A DNA stretch of 64,000 nucleotides. It comes from an uncultured Verrucomicrobiales bacterium (GTDB taxonomy: Bacteria > Verrucomicrobiota > Verrucomicrobiia > Verrucomicrobiales > Akkermansiaceae). The stretch lies in assembly GCA_937901085.1 (NCBI GenBank), contig CALCHQ010000104.1, positions 1 through 64,000 of the forward strand, in the 5' to 3' direction. Below the pieces are notes generated by a model. It was given only the letters and a program-made list of their open reading frames with translations. It had not been told where the DNA came from and made no database searches. The translations under genes and the position numbers were made by a program. Shown here in pieces: positions 44,573 to 54,200 of the stretch (its first letter is position 1; each line of letters opens with the position of its first letter).

Positions 44573-45736
44573 TCAAAAATGCAGATCGAGGCTCTCCTGC
44601 GTATGCTGCTGCATCTGCTTAATCCACTCTTCCACCTTAGCATCAATCCAGGCGCGTCTATCCCCCTCGCCCGTATAGCCATATTTCTCGGCATCCCTTT
44701 CCAGCGCTTCGCGATATCGCAAGCGCTGAATCTTCTGCATTCGCTCCATAATGAGCCCCTTTTCTGCTTCTGAATACGAAGCAGCTGGGCTTACCGCTCG
44801 CTCAGCTCCCACTTGCTGCTCAATAACTTCAGCAGGCAACTCCTGCGGAGCGAGCAACGCCCACGCGAAAACACTCATCATTCCCAGAAGAAATGAGCCA
44901 ACTACCAGCAGCCACACACGAGCTGCACCGTTCTGCTGATACCGCAACTCTCCCTCCCAGTCTGCCGCACAGGCATAGCGGCGGTCGATATCATCCTCCC
45001 CTGCCCGTTTGAGCGCGCGGACAAAGCCACGGGGGTAACGGCGTAGCGCTTTAACAGGCAGCAGTTTTCCAAAACTATGCGCCAGCGCATACAAATCTGA
45101 CCAAGGGCCTACACGTCCGTGTTGCAGGAACTGCTCCGGCGCAGCATACCCCGGCGTACCCACCAGAGTAATCGTGGTAGGCGGCGTACCCAGCATCGCC
45201 GCGCCGAAATCAATCAGCACGGGCTGACCATCAGGGCGGATAATGATATTGGACGGTTTGATATCTCGGTGCAGCACCTCACGCGCGTGCAACCAGTCGA
45301 GAGCCTCCAGCAAGCGCTGCAATACAGAGGTTACAGCCGCAGGTTCTGCAACATGCGCCGGCAACCAGTCGGTCAGCCGCTCACCCTCCGCGTATTCCAT
45401 GACCATATACGCCGTACCGCAGGCCTGGAAAATATCATGGACCCGCACCACTCCGGGATGATTCACCCCAGCCAGAATACGAGCCTCACGGCAGAATGCC
45501 GCCAGCGAGCGCTCATACCCCTCTGCCGAAACCGGCTGAACCCCGGACGTCCCCGGAGCGCGGAAACAGAGCGTAGGCGGAAAATGCTCTTTAATGACCA
45601 CTTCGCGTTCGAGATGCGCCTCGTACGCCAGATAGCTGATACCGCCACCGCCACGCCCCAGCACCTCGCGTATTTCACAATGCCCCAGCAGCGTTCCCTG
45701 CGGCAAGGCCCCCTCCATCTGCGTCGGCTCCGGCAT
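44573..45736 (-). CDS. Membrane-bound Hanks-type serine/threonine protein kinase
   Basis: 387 residues. The kinase domain is complete in its key residues: Gly-rich loop GRGGGGISY, Lys49 in VVIKEHF, HRDIKPSN (156-163), DFG (176-178), and GTPGYAAPEQ activation segment. The C-lobe is shorter than usual. A transmembrane segment (about 273-296) places a charged, coiled-coil-like tail of about 90 residues (rich in E, R, Q, W) outside the membrane, where sensing could occur. It is third in a leftward operon behind two small DNA-binding proteins and faces the membrane-protein cluster at 46593-56913. The substrate could be one of those cytoplasmic domains; this is inference. Confidence 0.92.
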   Translation of the reverse strand: MPEPTQMEGALPQGTLLGHCEIREVLGRGGGGISYLAYEAHLEREVVIKEHFPPTLCFRAPGTSGVQPVSAEGYERSLAAFCREARILAGVNHPGVVRVHDIFQACGTAYMVMEYAEGERLTDWLPAHVAEPAAVTSVLQRLLEALDWLHAREVLHRDIKPSNIIIRPDGQPVLIDFGAAMLGTPPTTITLVGTPGYAAPEQFLQHGRVGPWSDLYALAHSFGKLLPVKALRRYPRGFVRALKRAGEDDIDRRYACAADWEGELRYQQNGAARVWLLVVGSFLLGMMSVFAWALLAPQELPAEVIEQQVGAERAVSPAASYSEAEKGLIMERMQKIQRLRYREALERDAEKYGYTGEGDRRAWIDAKVEEWIKQMQQHTQESLDLHF

Positions 45737-45761
45737 ACCAGAAAATCAGAACGACTCCTTA

Positions 45762-46172
45762 TCAGGAATCAGGCAATATCACCTTGCGCGTCTTGAACGC
45801 AGGCGGTGACTCCAGCAACTCCGTTATGGCCTGAGCCACAAGTCCCTCCATTGTCATCCCGGCAGCCATGGCGCGTTCGGCCAGGCGGTTATATAACTCA
45901 GGCGCAAGCTGAATCGTCAGCGCCAGCGAAGCATTGACACTCACACCACCGAGCGTGGAAGAAGCATTACCAGGAGCAACCGCCGGCAGCTGAACCATCA
46001 CCCGCTCCAGCAACTGGCGCTTCAGCGGCGGAATATTCTTCTGACTCATCCAGTTACGCACCGTAATTTCCGATACACCGCATTGTTCAGCAATCCAGCG
46101 GTAATCGAGCCCATGACTTTTCAGCCATGACTTCACCGTGCTTTTGAATTCTGTCTGTTCCTTGCCCTGCAT
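45762..46172 (-). CDS. HTH protein with C-terminal ribbon-helix-helix-like domain
   Basis: 136 residues. An N-terminal helix-turn-helix (about 10-60, DYRWIAEQCGVSEITVRNWM) is followed by a short linker. Then comes a segment (83-121, LTIQLAPELYNRLAERAMAA and GMTMEGLVAQAITELLE) with the pattern of an Arc/MetJ or HicB-type ribbon-helix-helix. That segment is clearly related to the 58-residue protein encoded just upstream (46229-46405). It lies 25 bases before the kinase gene. Probably a repressor, perhaps of its own operon and of the divergent cluster. Confidence 0.8.
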   Translation of the reverse strand: MQGKEQTEFKSTVKSWLKSHGLDYRWIAEQCGVSEITVRNWMSQKNIPPLKRQLLERVMVQLPAVAPGNASSTLGGVSVNASLALTIQLAPELYNRLAERAMAAGMTMEGLVAQAITELLESPPAFKTRKVILPDS

Positions 46173-46228
46173 AGACCGCTGTTTATCTTACCACAGGCGC
46201 GCGCGATGTCAAGGACTTCCGAAAAAGC

Positions 46229-46405
46229 CTATTCAGCCAGCTTCCGTACCGTCTGCGCCACCAGCTGTTCCAGCGTCATCCCCGAAGCGGCCGCCTGCTG
46301 CGTCAATCGAATCACCAAATCCATCTGCAACTCCACTTTCAGTTCACACATCTCATCAGACGACGCAGTTTGAGACATCTCATCATTTTTATCTTCCTCG
46401 CTCAT
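46229..46405 (-). CDS. 58-residue ribbon-helix-helix-like protein, paralogue of the neighbouring HTH protein's C-terminus
   Basis: ATG 46405 to TAG 46231-46229. An acidic N-terminus (SEEDKNDEMSQTASSDEM) is followed by LKVELQMDLVIRLTQQAAAS, then GMTLEQLVAQTVRKLAE. This lines up with LTIQLAPELYNRLAERAMAA, GMTMEGLVAQAITELLE of the next gene: same length, same GMT-hinge and LVAQ core. It is too small for usual cut-offs but the homology makes it real. It could dimerise with the HTH protein or bind the inverted repeat at 46418-46466. First gene of the RHH-HTH-kinase operon. Confidence 0.78.
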   Translation of the reverse strand: MSEEDKNDEMSQTASSDEMCELKVELQMDLVIRLTQQAAASGMTLEQLVAQTVRKLAE

Positions 46406-46417
46406 ATTAAAACGTTT

Positions 46418-46485
46418 GTGCTATATTTCTCCACTAATTCCTTATCACGCGCACTCAATATAGCACGATTTTTTCTTGCTGTAAA
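46418..46485 (-). promoter_or_regulatory. Promoter and 10-bp inverted-repeat operator of the RHH-HTH-kinase operon
   Basis: Minus-strand promoter TTTACA (46485-46480), 17-base spacer, TATATT (46462-46457). Perfect inverted repeat GTGCTATATT (46418-46427) and AATATAGCAC (46457-46466), 39 bases start to start. One arm includes the -10 box and the other lies just before the start codon. Two dimers binding the arms would block this promoter. Confidence 0.65.
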
Positions 46486-46507
46486 TTATCTTTTTGATAT
46501 TTTGTAA

Positions 46508-46536
46508 TTGACTTCTTTCGCTATTTGAGATAAATT
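46508..46536 (+). promoter_or_regulatory. Rightward promoter of the membrane-protein cluster
   Basis: TTGACT (46508-46513), 17-base spacer, TAAATT (46531-46536), leader about 50 bases to ATG 46593. It starts 42 bases from the divergent operator arm at 46457-46466, so one regulator could control both directions. Confidence 0.7.
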
Positions 46537-46592
46537 ACACACAAGAAGAACTCCATCTACTCGCAAGAAGCTAACCAGACACATCTGCTAAC

Positions 46593-46886
46593 ATGAAAAA
46601 AATCACGACTCTCCTGGCAACAGCTGCAGCACTCCTCTTTAGTGCCTGCGGACCTGCCACTTACGACATTGACAACCCCGAAGAAAGCCTCAAACACCTC
46701 TCGCAGGAAGAAAAGATTGAATTCGGCATAGCGGTTCAGAAGATCACACTGAAACGCATAGACGAAGAAAACTTGTCTCTTCGGGACATGTTGAAATTAT
46801 CCAAAGATCCTGAAAAAATGAAAGAATTCCTCCGAAGCGCCATCGATGGCAAGACTATTGAGGAAATCATAGAAATGTCTAAATAA
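46593..46886 (+). CDS. Small lipoprotein, DUF6694-like
   Basis: 97 residues. Lipoprotein signal MKKITTLLATAAALLFSAC, with the lipidated Cys19. The mature part TYDIDNPEESLKHLSQEEKI, then EFGIAVQKITLK, has the look of short lipoproteins grouped as DUF6694 (tentative). It is helical and acidic, and likely anchored to a membrane leaflet facing the periplasm. First gene of the rightward cluster. It is 25 bases upstream of the next gene. Function unknown. Confidence 0.75.
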   Translation: MKKITTLLATAAALLFSACGPATYDIDNPEESLKHLSQEEKIEFGIAVQKITLKRIDEENLSLRDMLKLSKDPEKMKEFLRSAIDGKTIEEIIEMSK

Positions 46887-46911
46887 CCTTTCCCAAATTA
46901 CAAACACAATC

Positions 46912-47478
46912 ATGAGTACATACACAAGCATATTCCAGATTACTCCCGAGATTGCTTCTACCATGAAGAAATCTCAGGTTCGACAGATTGCCAAGGCAGA
47001 GATTGATGCTCTCGATGAACAATTTAAAGCGGAAGGCAAGGGCGTAGGCGTGACCGGCACGACAAAAAATGCCCTTGCCAGCGAAGTCAAGAGTACTGCT
47101 GCCGGCTGCCTGAACCTGATTCTCCCGTTTGCAGCTCTCGGCCATTTCAAAATGGGCAAGAAGAAAACAGCTATCACCCAGGTAGTCCTTTGCTGCCTTT
47201 CCCTGCTCATCCCCATCTGCACAGGCGATGTGGCCATGGGGCTCGTTCTCTGCTATGTAGTAGGCTTCCTTTACAACGCAGTCCTTCGCATCTGGAACCG
47301 CCTTGTAGAGTTCAAGAACTCCACGAAGGCCCTTGTCAACCTCACGAACCCCTATATCCAGGAGAAGGAATGGACTTACCCCGAACATTTCACTGCTCAA
47401 CAGTACTATGACGAATATATCGCACTGCTTAATGAGCGTGAAGCACATTACCTGCAGATTATCAAGCTCTGCAAGTAA
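46912..47478 (+). CDS. Membrane protein of unknown function
   Basis: 188 residues. A helical soluble N-terminus (about 1-60) leads to two hydrophobic segments (about 63-75 and 82-121, broken by a Gly/Lys turn). A soluble helical C-terminus (about 130-188) follows, rich in aromatic and charged residues. No family recognised. Lower GC than the core genes around the window. Part of the cluster by spacing and direction. Confidence 0.65.
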   Translation: MSTYTSIFQITPEIASTMKKSQVRQIAKAEIDALDEQFKAEGKGVGVTGTTKNALASEVKSTAAGCLNLILPFAALGHFKMGKKKTAITQVVLCCLSLLIPICTGDVAMGLVLCYVVGFLYNAVLRIWNRLVEFKNSTKALVNLTNPYIQEKEWTYPEHFTAQQYYDEYIALLNEREAHYLQIIKLCK

Positions 47479-47502
47479 TAACATTTTATCAGCTCGATAA
47501 TC

Positions 47503-47533
47503 CGGATAGGGTGGGAAAACCTCACCCTATCCG
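47503..47533 (+). other. Intergenic hairpin without T-run
   Basis: Perfect 11-bp stem (47503-47513 with 47523-47533), 9-base loop, between two cluster genes. No run of T follows, so this is more likely an mRNA-stabilising or processing structure, or a Rho-assisted attenuator, than an intrinsic terminator. Confidence 0.6.
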
Positions 47534-47571
47534 TCGTGTACCAAGATAACAGATAAAAGAGACTTTAGAAC

Positions 47572-48642
47572 ATGGCAATAATAGATGTAGTAAAGTGGGA
47601 TGCTATGCCGGGTGTTCTAGCATGGAAATACCCGTCGGACAATCTGTCCACCTGGACGCAACTGATTGTTTCTACCGGACAGGAAGCATTTCTCGTCAAG
47701 GAAGGCAAGGTGGTGGGGCCATTTGGTCCCGGTAAGCACACCTTAGACAGCCAGAACTATCCGGTATTTGCAAAACTTCTGAGTTTGCCATTTTCCCGTT
47801 CTCCGTTTACTGCCGAGGTCTGGTTTATCCGCAAGTCCTTTGCGCTGAATCTTAAGTGGGGAACTTTGGATCCGATTCAGATTGAAGATCCCGAATACAG
47901 AGTGATGATGCCTGTGCGGGCATTCGGAGCCTTTGGGTTGAGCGTCACCAACAGTGAACTGTTCCTCAACAAATTAATCGGAACGTTGCCGGCCTTTACA
48001 GAAAAGACGGTTTCAGAGCATTTTAAAGGCACATTAGTTCAGGAAGTCAAAGTTCAGATTTCCAAATATATTCAAGAAAATAACACCTCCCTTCTCAAAC
48101 TGGCTCCATATATCGGCCAGATTGCAGAAGTCATCGAGGCTCGACTGGTGGAGCGACTTTCCGAATTCGGCATCACCATTACTCACTTTGCAGTCAACTC
48201 CATTTCCACAGATGAAACCAATCCTGCGGTGGCTCGCCTGCGCCGCGCTCTGGCCGAACGTGCAGAAATGGAAATTCTCGGCTTCAACTACCAGCAGAAA
48301 CGCTCGTTTGATGTGCTGCAAAGTGCGGCATCCAACGAAGGGGCTGGGAATATGCAATCTGCCGCCATGGGTGCAGGAATGGGTATGGCTATGGGCGTTG
48401 GTATGGGGCAAGGCATGAACGCTCCTATGCAGCAAGCCGTCGGCATGATGTCTACCAATGGCAAAACATGCCCAGGTTGCCAGGCGCAAAATGCAGCCAA
48501 TGCACGATTCTGCGGTTCCTGCGGTACAGATTTACAAGCCATCTCCACCCCCACACCAGCACAGAATAAATTCTGCACCAACTGCGGCACACAGAATGCA
48601 GCAACGGCCCGTTTCTGCAGCGGCTGCGGTTCAGTCATCTAA
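47572..48642 (+). CDS. SPFH-domain protein with two C-terminal zinc ribbons (YdjI-like)
   Basis: 356 residues. Residues 1-235 form an SPFH/virion-core-like domain (MAIIDVVKWDAMPGVLAWKY, EAFLVKEGKVVGPFGPGKHT). A Gly/Met/Ala-rich linker follows (about 255-295), then two zinc ribbons: CPGCQAQNAANARFCGSCG and CTNCGTQNAATARFCSGCG. Same architecture as Bacillus YdjI, an SPFH protein that works with a PspA homologue in a membrane-stress module. No PspA gene is present here. It probably assembles on the inner membrane with the nearby TM2 and DUF805 proteins. Confidence 0.88.
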   Translation: MAIIDVVKWDAMPGVLAWKYPSDNLSTWTQLIVSTGQEAFLVKEGKVVGPFGPGKHTLDSQNYPVFAKLLSLPFSRSPFTAEVWFIRKSFALNLKWGTLDPIQIEDPEYRVMMPVRAFGAFGLSVTNSELFLNKLIGTLPAFTEKTVSEHFKGTLVQEVKVQISKYIQENNTSLLKLAPYIGQIAEVIEARLVERLSEFGITITHFAVNSISTDETNPAVARLRRALAERAEMEILGFNYQQKRSFDVLQSAASNEGAGNMQSAAMGAGMGMAMGVGMGQGMNAPMQQAVGMMSTNGKTCPGCQAQNAANARFCGSCGTDLQAISTPTPAQNKFCTNCGTQNAATARFCSGCGSVI

Positions 48643-48662
48643 TACACACAACCTTATTGTAT

Positions 48663-49349
48663 ATGATTTACCATCTCATACTTGCCGGCATAGCGGTGGC
48701 TCTTACATGGACATTAGCTTGTCTGTTGATTCCAGCCTGGCCAGCCTTTGCTCTGGTGTGGGCATCCGTGATTATCTTCACCCTTGCGGTGTTGATACTC
48801 TTTGCAGGTCTTATCATGCTCTCCACGCTGGTCAAAGATGAAAACCGCAAAAATCCGGCGGCTATGTATCCCATGAGCGGGTATGTGGTATTCTGCTTCT
48901 TTGCCATCTTCATCTCCCTGCTGCTGAACACCTATTCAGCCCTGTTCATCCTGCACCTGTTCGGCATTCTCTTTGCCTGTATCGTAGGCTTTGTCATGCG
49001 TTCAGCATGGAAGAAAAGTGCCAGTTTTGCTGTTGAACACAAAGTGGATAAGGCGGTCGCCGTTAATCGTGCAGAAACCCTCAGAGAAATCTGCAACGCC
49101 CTGAAAATGCACCAGCAGCCGGAACTTACCCCGTACATTTCCAAGATTCATCTTTTCTCGGAAAAATTACGCTACGCTGCCGGCAAGGTCGACAGCAAAT
49201 GCGATGCAGAGCTCGATGCCCTCATCCTCACTCTGCAAGAGCTTTCAGAAGGGGAGACATCCAATGCGGAATTGGCGAAAAAACTCCCTACATTGCTGCA
49301 AAAAATCGAAAACCAGCTGGCAAGGAGAGAACGCCTGGCCGTGCTCTGA
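48663..49349 (+). CDS. Four-helix membrane protein with cytoplasmic helical tail
   Basis: 228 residues from ATG 48663; a TTG two codons earlier is possible. Four hydrophobic segments in the first 115 residues precede a soluble, Leu/Glu/Lys-rich helical domain (about 125-228) resembling a coiled coil. Not recognised as a known family. It lies 20 bases after the SPFH gene and 30 bases before the TM2 gene, so it is part of the same transcript. Confidence 0.68.
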   Translation: MIYHLILAGIAVALTWTLACLLIPAWPAFALVWASVIIFTLAVLILFAGLIMLSTLVKDENRKNPAAMYPMSGYVVFCFFAIFISLLLNTYSALFILHLFGILFACIVGFVMRSAWKKSASFAVEHKVDKAVAVNRAETLREICNALKMHQQPELTPYISKIHLFSEKLRYAAGKVDSKCDAELDALILTLQELSEGETSNAELAKKLPTLLQKIENQLARRERLAVL

Positions 49350-49379
49350 TATTTTCTCATCTCTACACCTAAAACTATT

Positions 49380-49829
49380 ATGAAATGCGAATACTGCAAT
49401 AACGAAATACAGCCCGGTGCAGCTACTTGCCCGGCCTGTGGTGCCCCGGCTCCTGCCGCTGTTGTAACCCCTGCTGCGGCAGCTGCTCCTGCACCCCAGC
49501 CGGCTCCGGTAGCAGCTCCTGTCTACGCAGCCCCGGCTCAACCCTCTGTAGTAGTTGTTAATACTGCTCCTCAGGCTCCCGTTCAGCCGGTACAGGCAAC
49601 ATTCACGTATCCCTACCCCCCGAAGAGCCGACTCACTTACATCCTCCTGGCAATATTCTTCGGCTGTCTTGGTGTGCACAACTTCTACGCTAAGCGCACC
49701 GGATGCGGCATTACACAGCTTCTGCTCACAGTGCTTTCTTTCGGTTTCCTTGCCATTATCAGCGAATTGTGGTGTCTCATCGAAATCCTGGCTGTAGACA
49801 AGGATGGCAACAACGTCCCGTTTAAATAA
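49380..49829 (+). CDS. Zinc-ribbon and TM2-domain membrane protein
   Basis: 149 residues. An N-terminal zinc ribbon CEYCNNEIQPGAATCPACG (residues 3-21), an Ala/Pro/Val-rich spacer (about 22-80), then a TM2 domain with two helices (LLAIFFGCLGVHNFYAKRTG and a second segment ending WCLIEIL). TM2 proteins are small inner-membrane proteins of unclear role, often encoded near stress or secretion genes. The zinc ribbon is similar in type to those of the SPFH protein two genes upstream, which suggests they contact each other. A strong terminator follows. Confidence 0.88.
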   Translation: MKCEYCNNEIQPGAATCPACGAPAPAAVVTPAAAAAPAPQPAPVAAPVYAAPAQPSVVVVNTAPQAPVQPVQATFTYPYPPKSRLTYILLAIFFGCLGVHNFYAKRTGCGITQLLLTVLSFGFLAIISELWCLIEILAVDKDGNNVPFK

Positions 49830-49852
49830 CTCTTTTATTTCAGCCCTATTTT

Positions 49853-49893
49853 AAAGAACAGAGGTGGCTTTTGCCGCCTCTGTTCTTTATTTG
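49853..49893 (+). terminator. Terminator closing the first half of the membrane cluster
   Basis: 16-bp stem with one G-U pair (49853-49868 with 49873-49888), 4-base loop. A-run on the left and T-run on the right, so it can act in both directions. Confidence 0.9.
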
Positions 49894-49957
49894 GAGGTTC
49901 TGCCACTAATTTTATCTCCACAAGCTCCCTTTAAGTGTCGTTTTTACACTTTTGTTC

Positions 49958-49985
49958 TTGATTTTTTCTCATTTTGCGATACTCT
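49958..49985 (+). promoter_or_regulatory. Promoter of the second half of the membrane cluster
   Basis: TTGATT (49958-49963), 16-base spacer, TACTCT (49980-49985). Leader about 45 bases to ATG 50036. Confidence 0.55.
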
Positions 49986-50035
49986 TAAACATAGAGTAAC
50001 CGCATATACTCATGATGGACCATATCACAACAACC

Positions 50036-50677
50036 ATGAAAACGCCTCTGTTTCTCCTACTGACAGCAACATCTCTGCTGGTGACCTCCTGCGGTGATTC
50101 CGCGAATGAGGAACAAACCAATCAGAACACCAGCATCTCCTCAACTACGGAAACAAATACTACCACCCCAGCCCCGCAGGCAAGGCAGGAAGCCGAATCA
50201 TCTTCTGCCAGCAGCAGCGCCATGATTGGTCAGGTTCAGTGTAACATTTCCAATATTATCCTGACCCGTTCCTTCTACCTTCCGGACGCCGCCATCGATA
50301 GCGAATACTACCACGCCTCTCCCGGCAACGTATACCTGATTATATGCGGCTCTGTGCAGAACAAGGGTAAGAAACCGGCCGGGTTCCAACAACCTGAATT
50401 TGTCTCCGAAACCTATCGTAGCTATGATCAGGAATTTCTGATGCACTACAAGGGAGAAAAAGATGACTGGCTGACCGCCAAGCTCAATCCCGGTGCAACT
50501 CACCGCTTCATCAGCTGCTTTGAACTTCCAGAAAAAGAAGCCCGTAAGGGTGTTCTGCGCTTTGAAAAAGAATTTTTCAGTCTGAGCGATGATAACGAAG
50601 TAGTTGTCCCCCTGCCCAGTCTCAGCAGTCAGGGTATCAAGGACACCATCTCCTTGCCGGGTGTAACGGATTTATAA
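50036..50677 (+). CDS. Lipoprotein with DUF4352-like immunoglobulin-type domain
   Basis: 213 residues from ATG 50036; an earlier ATG at 50012 adds eight residues before the signal. Lipobox LLVTSC in the signal peptide. A Ser/Thr/Asn-rich tether (about 20-65) leads to a beta-sandwich domain with IGQVQCNISNIILTRSFYLP and NPGATHRFISCFELP. This pattern (NxG, then PG after a strand) is seen in DUF4352/telokin-like extracellular domains. It is a tandem paralogue of the next gene. Confidence 0.78.
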   Translation: MKTPLFLLLTATSLLVTSCGDSANEEQTNQNTSISSTTETNTTTPAPQARQEAESSSASSSAMIGQVQCNISNIILTRSFYLPDAAIDSEYYHASPGNVYLIICGSVQNKGKKPAGFQQPEFVSETYRSYDQEFLMHYKGEKDDWLTAKLNPGATHRFISCFELPEKEARKGVLRFEKEFFSLSDDNEVVVPLPSLSSQGIKDTISLPGVTDL

Positions 50678-50696
50678 ACTCATCCAATTCAACAAA

Positions 50697-51230
50697 ATGA
50701 AAAAATTATTACTAGCCGCGTTATTCTGTTGTTTCGCATTCCTGCTTAATTCATGCAGCGACAAACACAACACTAAAATCGGGAACATTGACTGCACAAT
50801 CAACGAAATCACCCTGACTCGTACATTAGAACTCCCCGATTGCCCATTCGGCACCGTTTCATACAATACGAACGGCGACAATGTACTCGTCATCTTCCAA
50901 GGTGACGCGAAAAACACGGGCAATGAGCCAGCCTACTTTATAACGCCGGTTTTCAAATCCTCCAGCGATTGTACATACGAGCAGGAAGCTCACATTCACT
51001 TCAAGGACTCAGATAATGATATCCTGGGAGTAAAACTCAGCCCAGGTGAATCATACAAATTCATCTTTTTCTTCAATATTCCCAGCAGTGAAGTTTCGGA
51101 TAGCAGCCTCAAATTCAAGAAAGCGCTTATCAGCTTTAACAAGGATAATACCGTGCTACTGCCTCTGTCAATCAGCAGCATTAAATCGGTTGAAGACAAA
51201 CTGATTATTCCTGATGTAACAAATCTCTAA
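50697..51230 (+). CDS. Lipoprotein with DUF4352-like domain, paralogue of the preceding gene
   Basis: 177 residues. Lipobox LLNSCS. The domain lines up over its whole length with the upstream protein: IGNIDCTINEITLTRTLELP against IGQVQCNISNIILTRSFYLP, SPGESYKFIFFFNIP against NPGATHRFISCFELP, and a shared end with IPDVTNL/LPGVTDL. The Ser/Thr tether is missing. Clearly the product of a tandem duplication followed by divergence. More AT-rich than most of the window. Surface or periplasmic sensing is a guess. Confidence 0.8.
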   Translation: MKKLLLAALFCCFAFLLNSCSDKHNTKIGNIDCTINEITLTRTLELPDCPFGTVSYNTNGDNVLVIFQGDAKNTGNEPAYFITPVFKSSSDCTYEQEAHIHFKDSDNDILGVKLSPGESYKFIFFFNIPSSEVSDSSLKFKKALISFNKDNTVLLPLSISSIKSVEDKLIIPDVTNL

Positions 51231-51253
51231 CGCAAAACTTAGCACTATACAAC

Positions 51254-54200
51254 ATGAACAAACAAGAACAACTGAACGATGCCACGCAGCCTGAAATGAC
51301 TCCAGAAATGGAAAAAATGGTTGCCGCAGCAGTTGCAAAGGCTCTGGCTGAAAAGGTAGCCGCGCCAGCCAAGCCTTCAACACCAGACGAAACGCCCACC
51401 CCCGCCACACCGGCAACACCCGCTACCCCCTCCATCCCCACAGCAACACCTGAGCCCTCTCCAGCCCCTGCGGGCGGCCCTGCGACACAGCCTTCCCCGG
51501 CAATGGGGATTCCCGGCAAATGGGGTATGGGATCCGCCTTCAAGGCATGTATGAAGCGATACACCAAATTCAACGGTCGCGCTTCTCGTTCTGAGTTCTG
51601 GTATATGGCGCTCGCCAACTTCATCATTGTCTCCGTGTTGGAAGTGCTGATGACGCTTGCCTGCGTGGCCTGCTTCTACGGCGGTGCAGGCACGGTGATT
51701 CCCATGGCGCTGTTCATGGTAATTATCATGCTCTACAATTTATTCATGACGATACCAGGGCTTGCTCTCTGCGTGCGGCGTCTGCACGACACGGGCAAAG
51801 CATGGACCTACCTGCTCATGTACCTCATCCCCATAGCGGGCCCGATTATCCTGCTTATTGCGCTCTGCTCCCCTTCCGGCCCTGCCAACCGATTCGGCGA
51901 AGCTCCTGATATGCTTCCTGGGGATGATGAACAAATGCCCACATTTGTCGATAAGCTGGCAGCTCCTTTGCGAAACCCAGTCAAAACGGCACAGATCAGC
52001 GGTATTGCAGCAGCAGCACTAGCCGTACTAGGCGCGCTGTACTTCTTCATCTTTGTGCGCACAAACCCGATGAAAGAGCTGTACAAAGAAGGAAAACTCG
52101 CCCAGCTGGATAACGATTGGAACAGTCCGGAACCGGAACAGGAATTCAACAAACATGTCCGTGCCTATCTGGATAAGGAAGCAGATATCACCACCCATCC
52201 CTATATCGCCAATCTGCTCGCCATTTCCATTCAGAAAGACTTTACCGTTCCTGTTGAAATCATTGAAGAGCTGGTAGACCGAGGTGCCGATTTGAACGCA
52301 AAATCCACCTTACTGTCGAAAAGCGAATCCCCCTGGGTTCAAGCCGTTATCAAAGGAGATGTCGCCATCCTTGATTATCTGGCAGCCGCAGGTGCGCAGA
52401 AAGATGAAACCGATAGTGCCGGCAAGCCGGTACTCATGCGTGCCATTGAAAAGGGAGACGCAGAAATGCTCCGGGCTCTGGTACGCCATGGCATGAACCC
52501 GAATGCCACCGTAAAACAGGGTTCGATCATCATGTATGCCATCGTGCAGAACAAGCCGGATATGGTCCAGCTTCTGATGGAGCTGGGAGCTGATATCAAC
52601 TCAAACGCAGCCGGCGGTACGGCGCTGGATTGCGCCTACGTATCAAACGCACCAGAGTCCGTCGAAATCCTCCGTAAGGCCAACGGCGCTACTACTCCGG
52701 ATATCCTTATAGACACATTATACAAGAGCATCAGGAGGAATAATGACAGCCAATTGAAGCTTCTCCTTGGTGCAGGTCTTCCGTTGAATGATGGTAGTGC
52801 ATCTCATGACAACTACACCCCGCTGATGCTCGCAGCAGACAGGGGCAATGAAGAGGCAATCAAGCTTCTGCTTGAAGCCGGTGCAGACCCCAAGGCAACC
52901 ACCAAGGATGCCCAAGGTAATGACCAGAGCGCCCTTTCCATTGCCGCAGGCAAATCGAATCTGAACGTCCGTGCCCTTCTGGGCGATGAAAAGGCTATCA
53001 AGCTGAAAGAACTCCTCAGCAATGTCAAGAAGCTCTCTATCGAAGAAGCTGTGGAATTGTTGGAAAAATGTGAAATTGTCGATGAGTTTGCTACAGGCAA
53101 AATGGTAACAGACTGGCTCGGCAACTCATCTTACGTTACGACGCAGAAAGACATTTCCGAGAACTTCATGTACAATTATAAACTGTGCAAGGAAGGTCAG
53201 AAGAAAATCCAGGATTTCGGATTTCCTGTGGACATATATAGATGCTGGGAAGTTTCTGGCAGCAAACACCTGCCCAAAGAAGCTCTGATTGCATTTATTA
53301 TTGAAGGATCTTCTCTTAATTTCTATTACACCATCAATGATAGCCAGTGGTATGCACTTGACTACGCCGTTTGGAACGGACATACAGACATCGCCCACAT
53401 TCTTCTCGCTAGCGGAGCAAGTGTAAAACAAGGCCACCCCATGTACCTGGCCGCAAAACGCGGCAACGTGGAAATGTTCAAACTGTTGCAGGAATATGGT
53501 GCTGACATAAACGCAGCCACAATCCAGAAAAAGCCGAAAGCAAAGAATGACTGGCTTACCCCGCTGATGGCGGCAGTAGAAAAAGTAGATGCAAACGCCA
53601 TCAATTTCCTCCTGCAGAACGGAGCCGATATCAATCAGGCAAACGATTTGGGAAATACGGCTCTTCATATTGCCTCTCAGAACTTATTATGTCCTTCCGA
53701 AATTATCGAACTTCTTGTCAAGAACGGAGCTGACATGTATAAGAAGAACAATGAAGGAAAGGATACATACGAATGCACCAACGCATTCAGTAGCAGAATA
53801 CGCAGCGTTCTGATTAATCTCGGTTATAAGAAATCAGCCCCCGCTCAAACTCAAATTACTGAGCAGCCAAAGATGGAGGAAGCAACAGCTTCCAGCTCAG
53901 GCAGCTCCAGCATCTCAGCAGAGGCATTTGAGAAGCTCACGCCTCTGTATGACCGCCTGGCCCGACTCAAGTGCAAGGAGGCATATTCTGCGCTGTGTCA
54001 GAAAAACCTGCTGATGCTGCTCGATCGCATTCGAGAAGGAGGCGACATCAACATGACAACCGAAGAAACCAAGGGTAGCGCAGCCATTCACTACGCCTGC
54101 TCTCTCGGTAGTCTCAGCATCACTACCTGGCTGCTCGAAAACGGCGCAGATCCGAACCTGAAGACAGCTAAAGGCGCCGACCCGATTACCTGCGTTGGCA

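Noticed and set aside
47503..47533. Intrinsic terminator inside the membrane cluster
   Set aside because: The stem is strong but has no T-run, so it was listed as a hairpin only.
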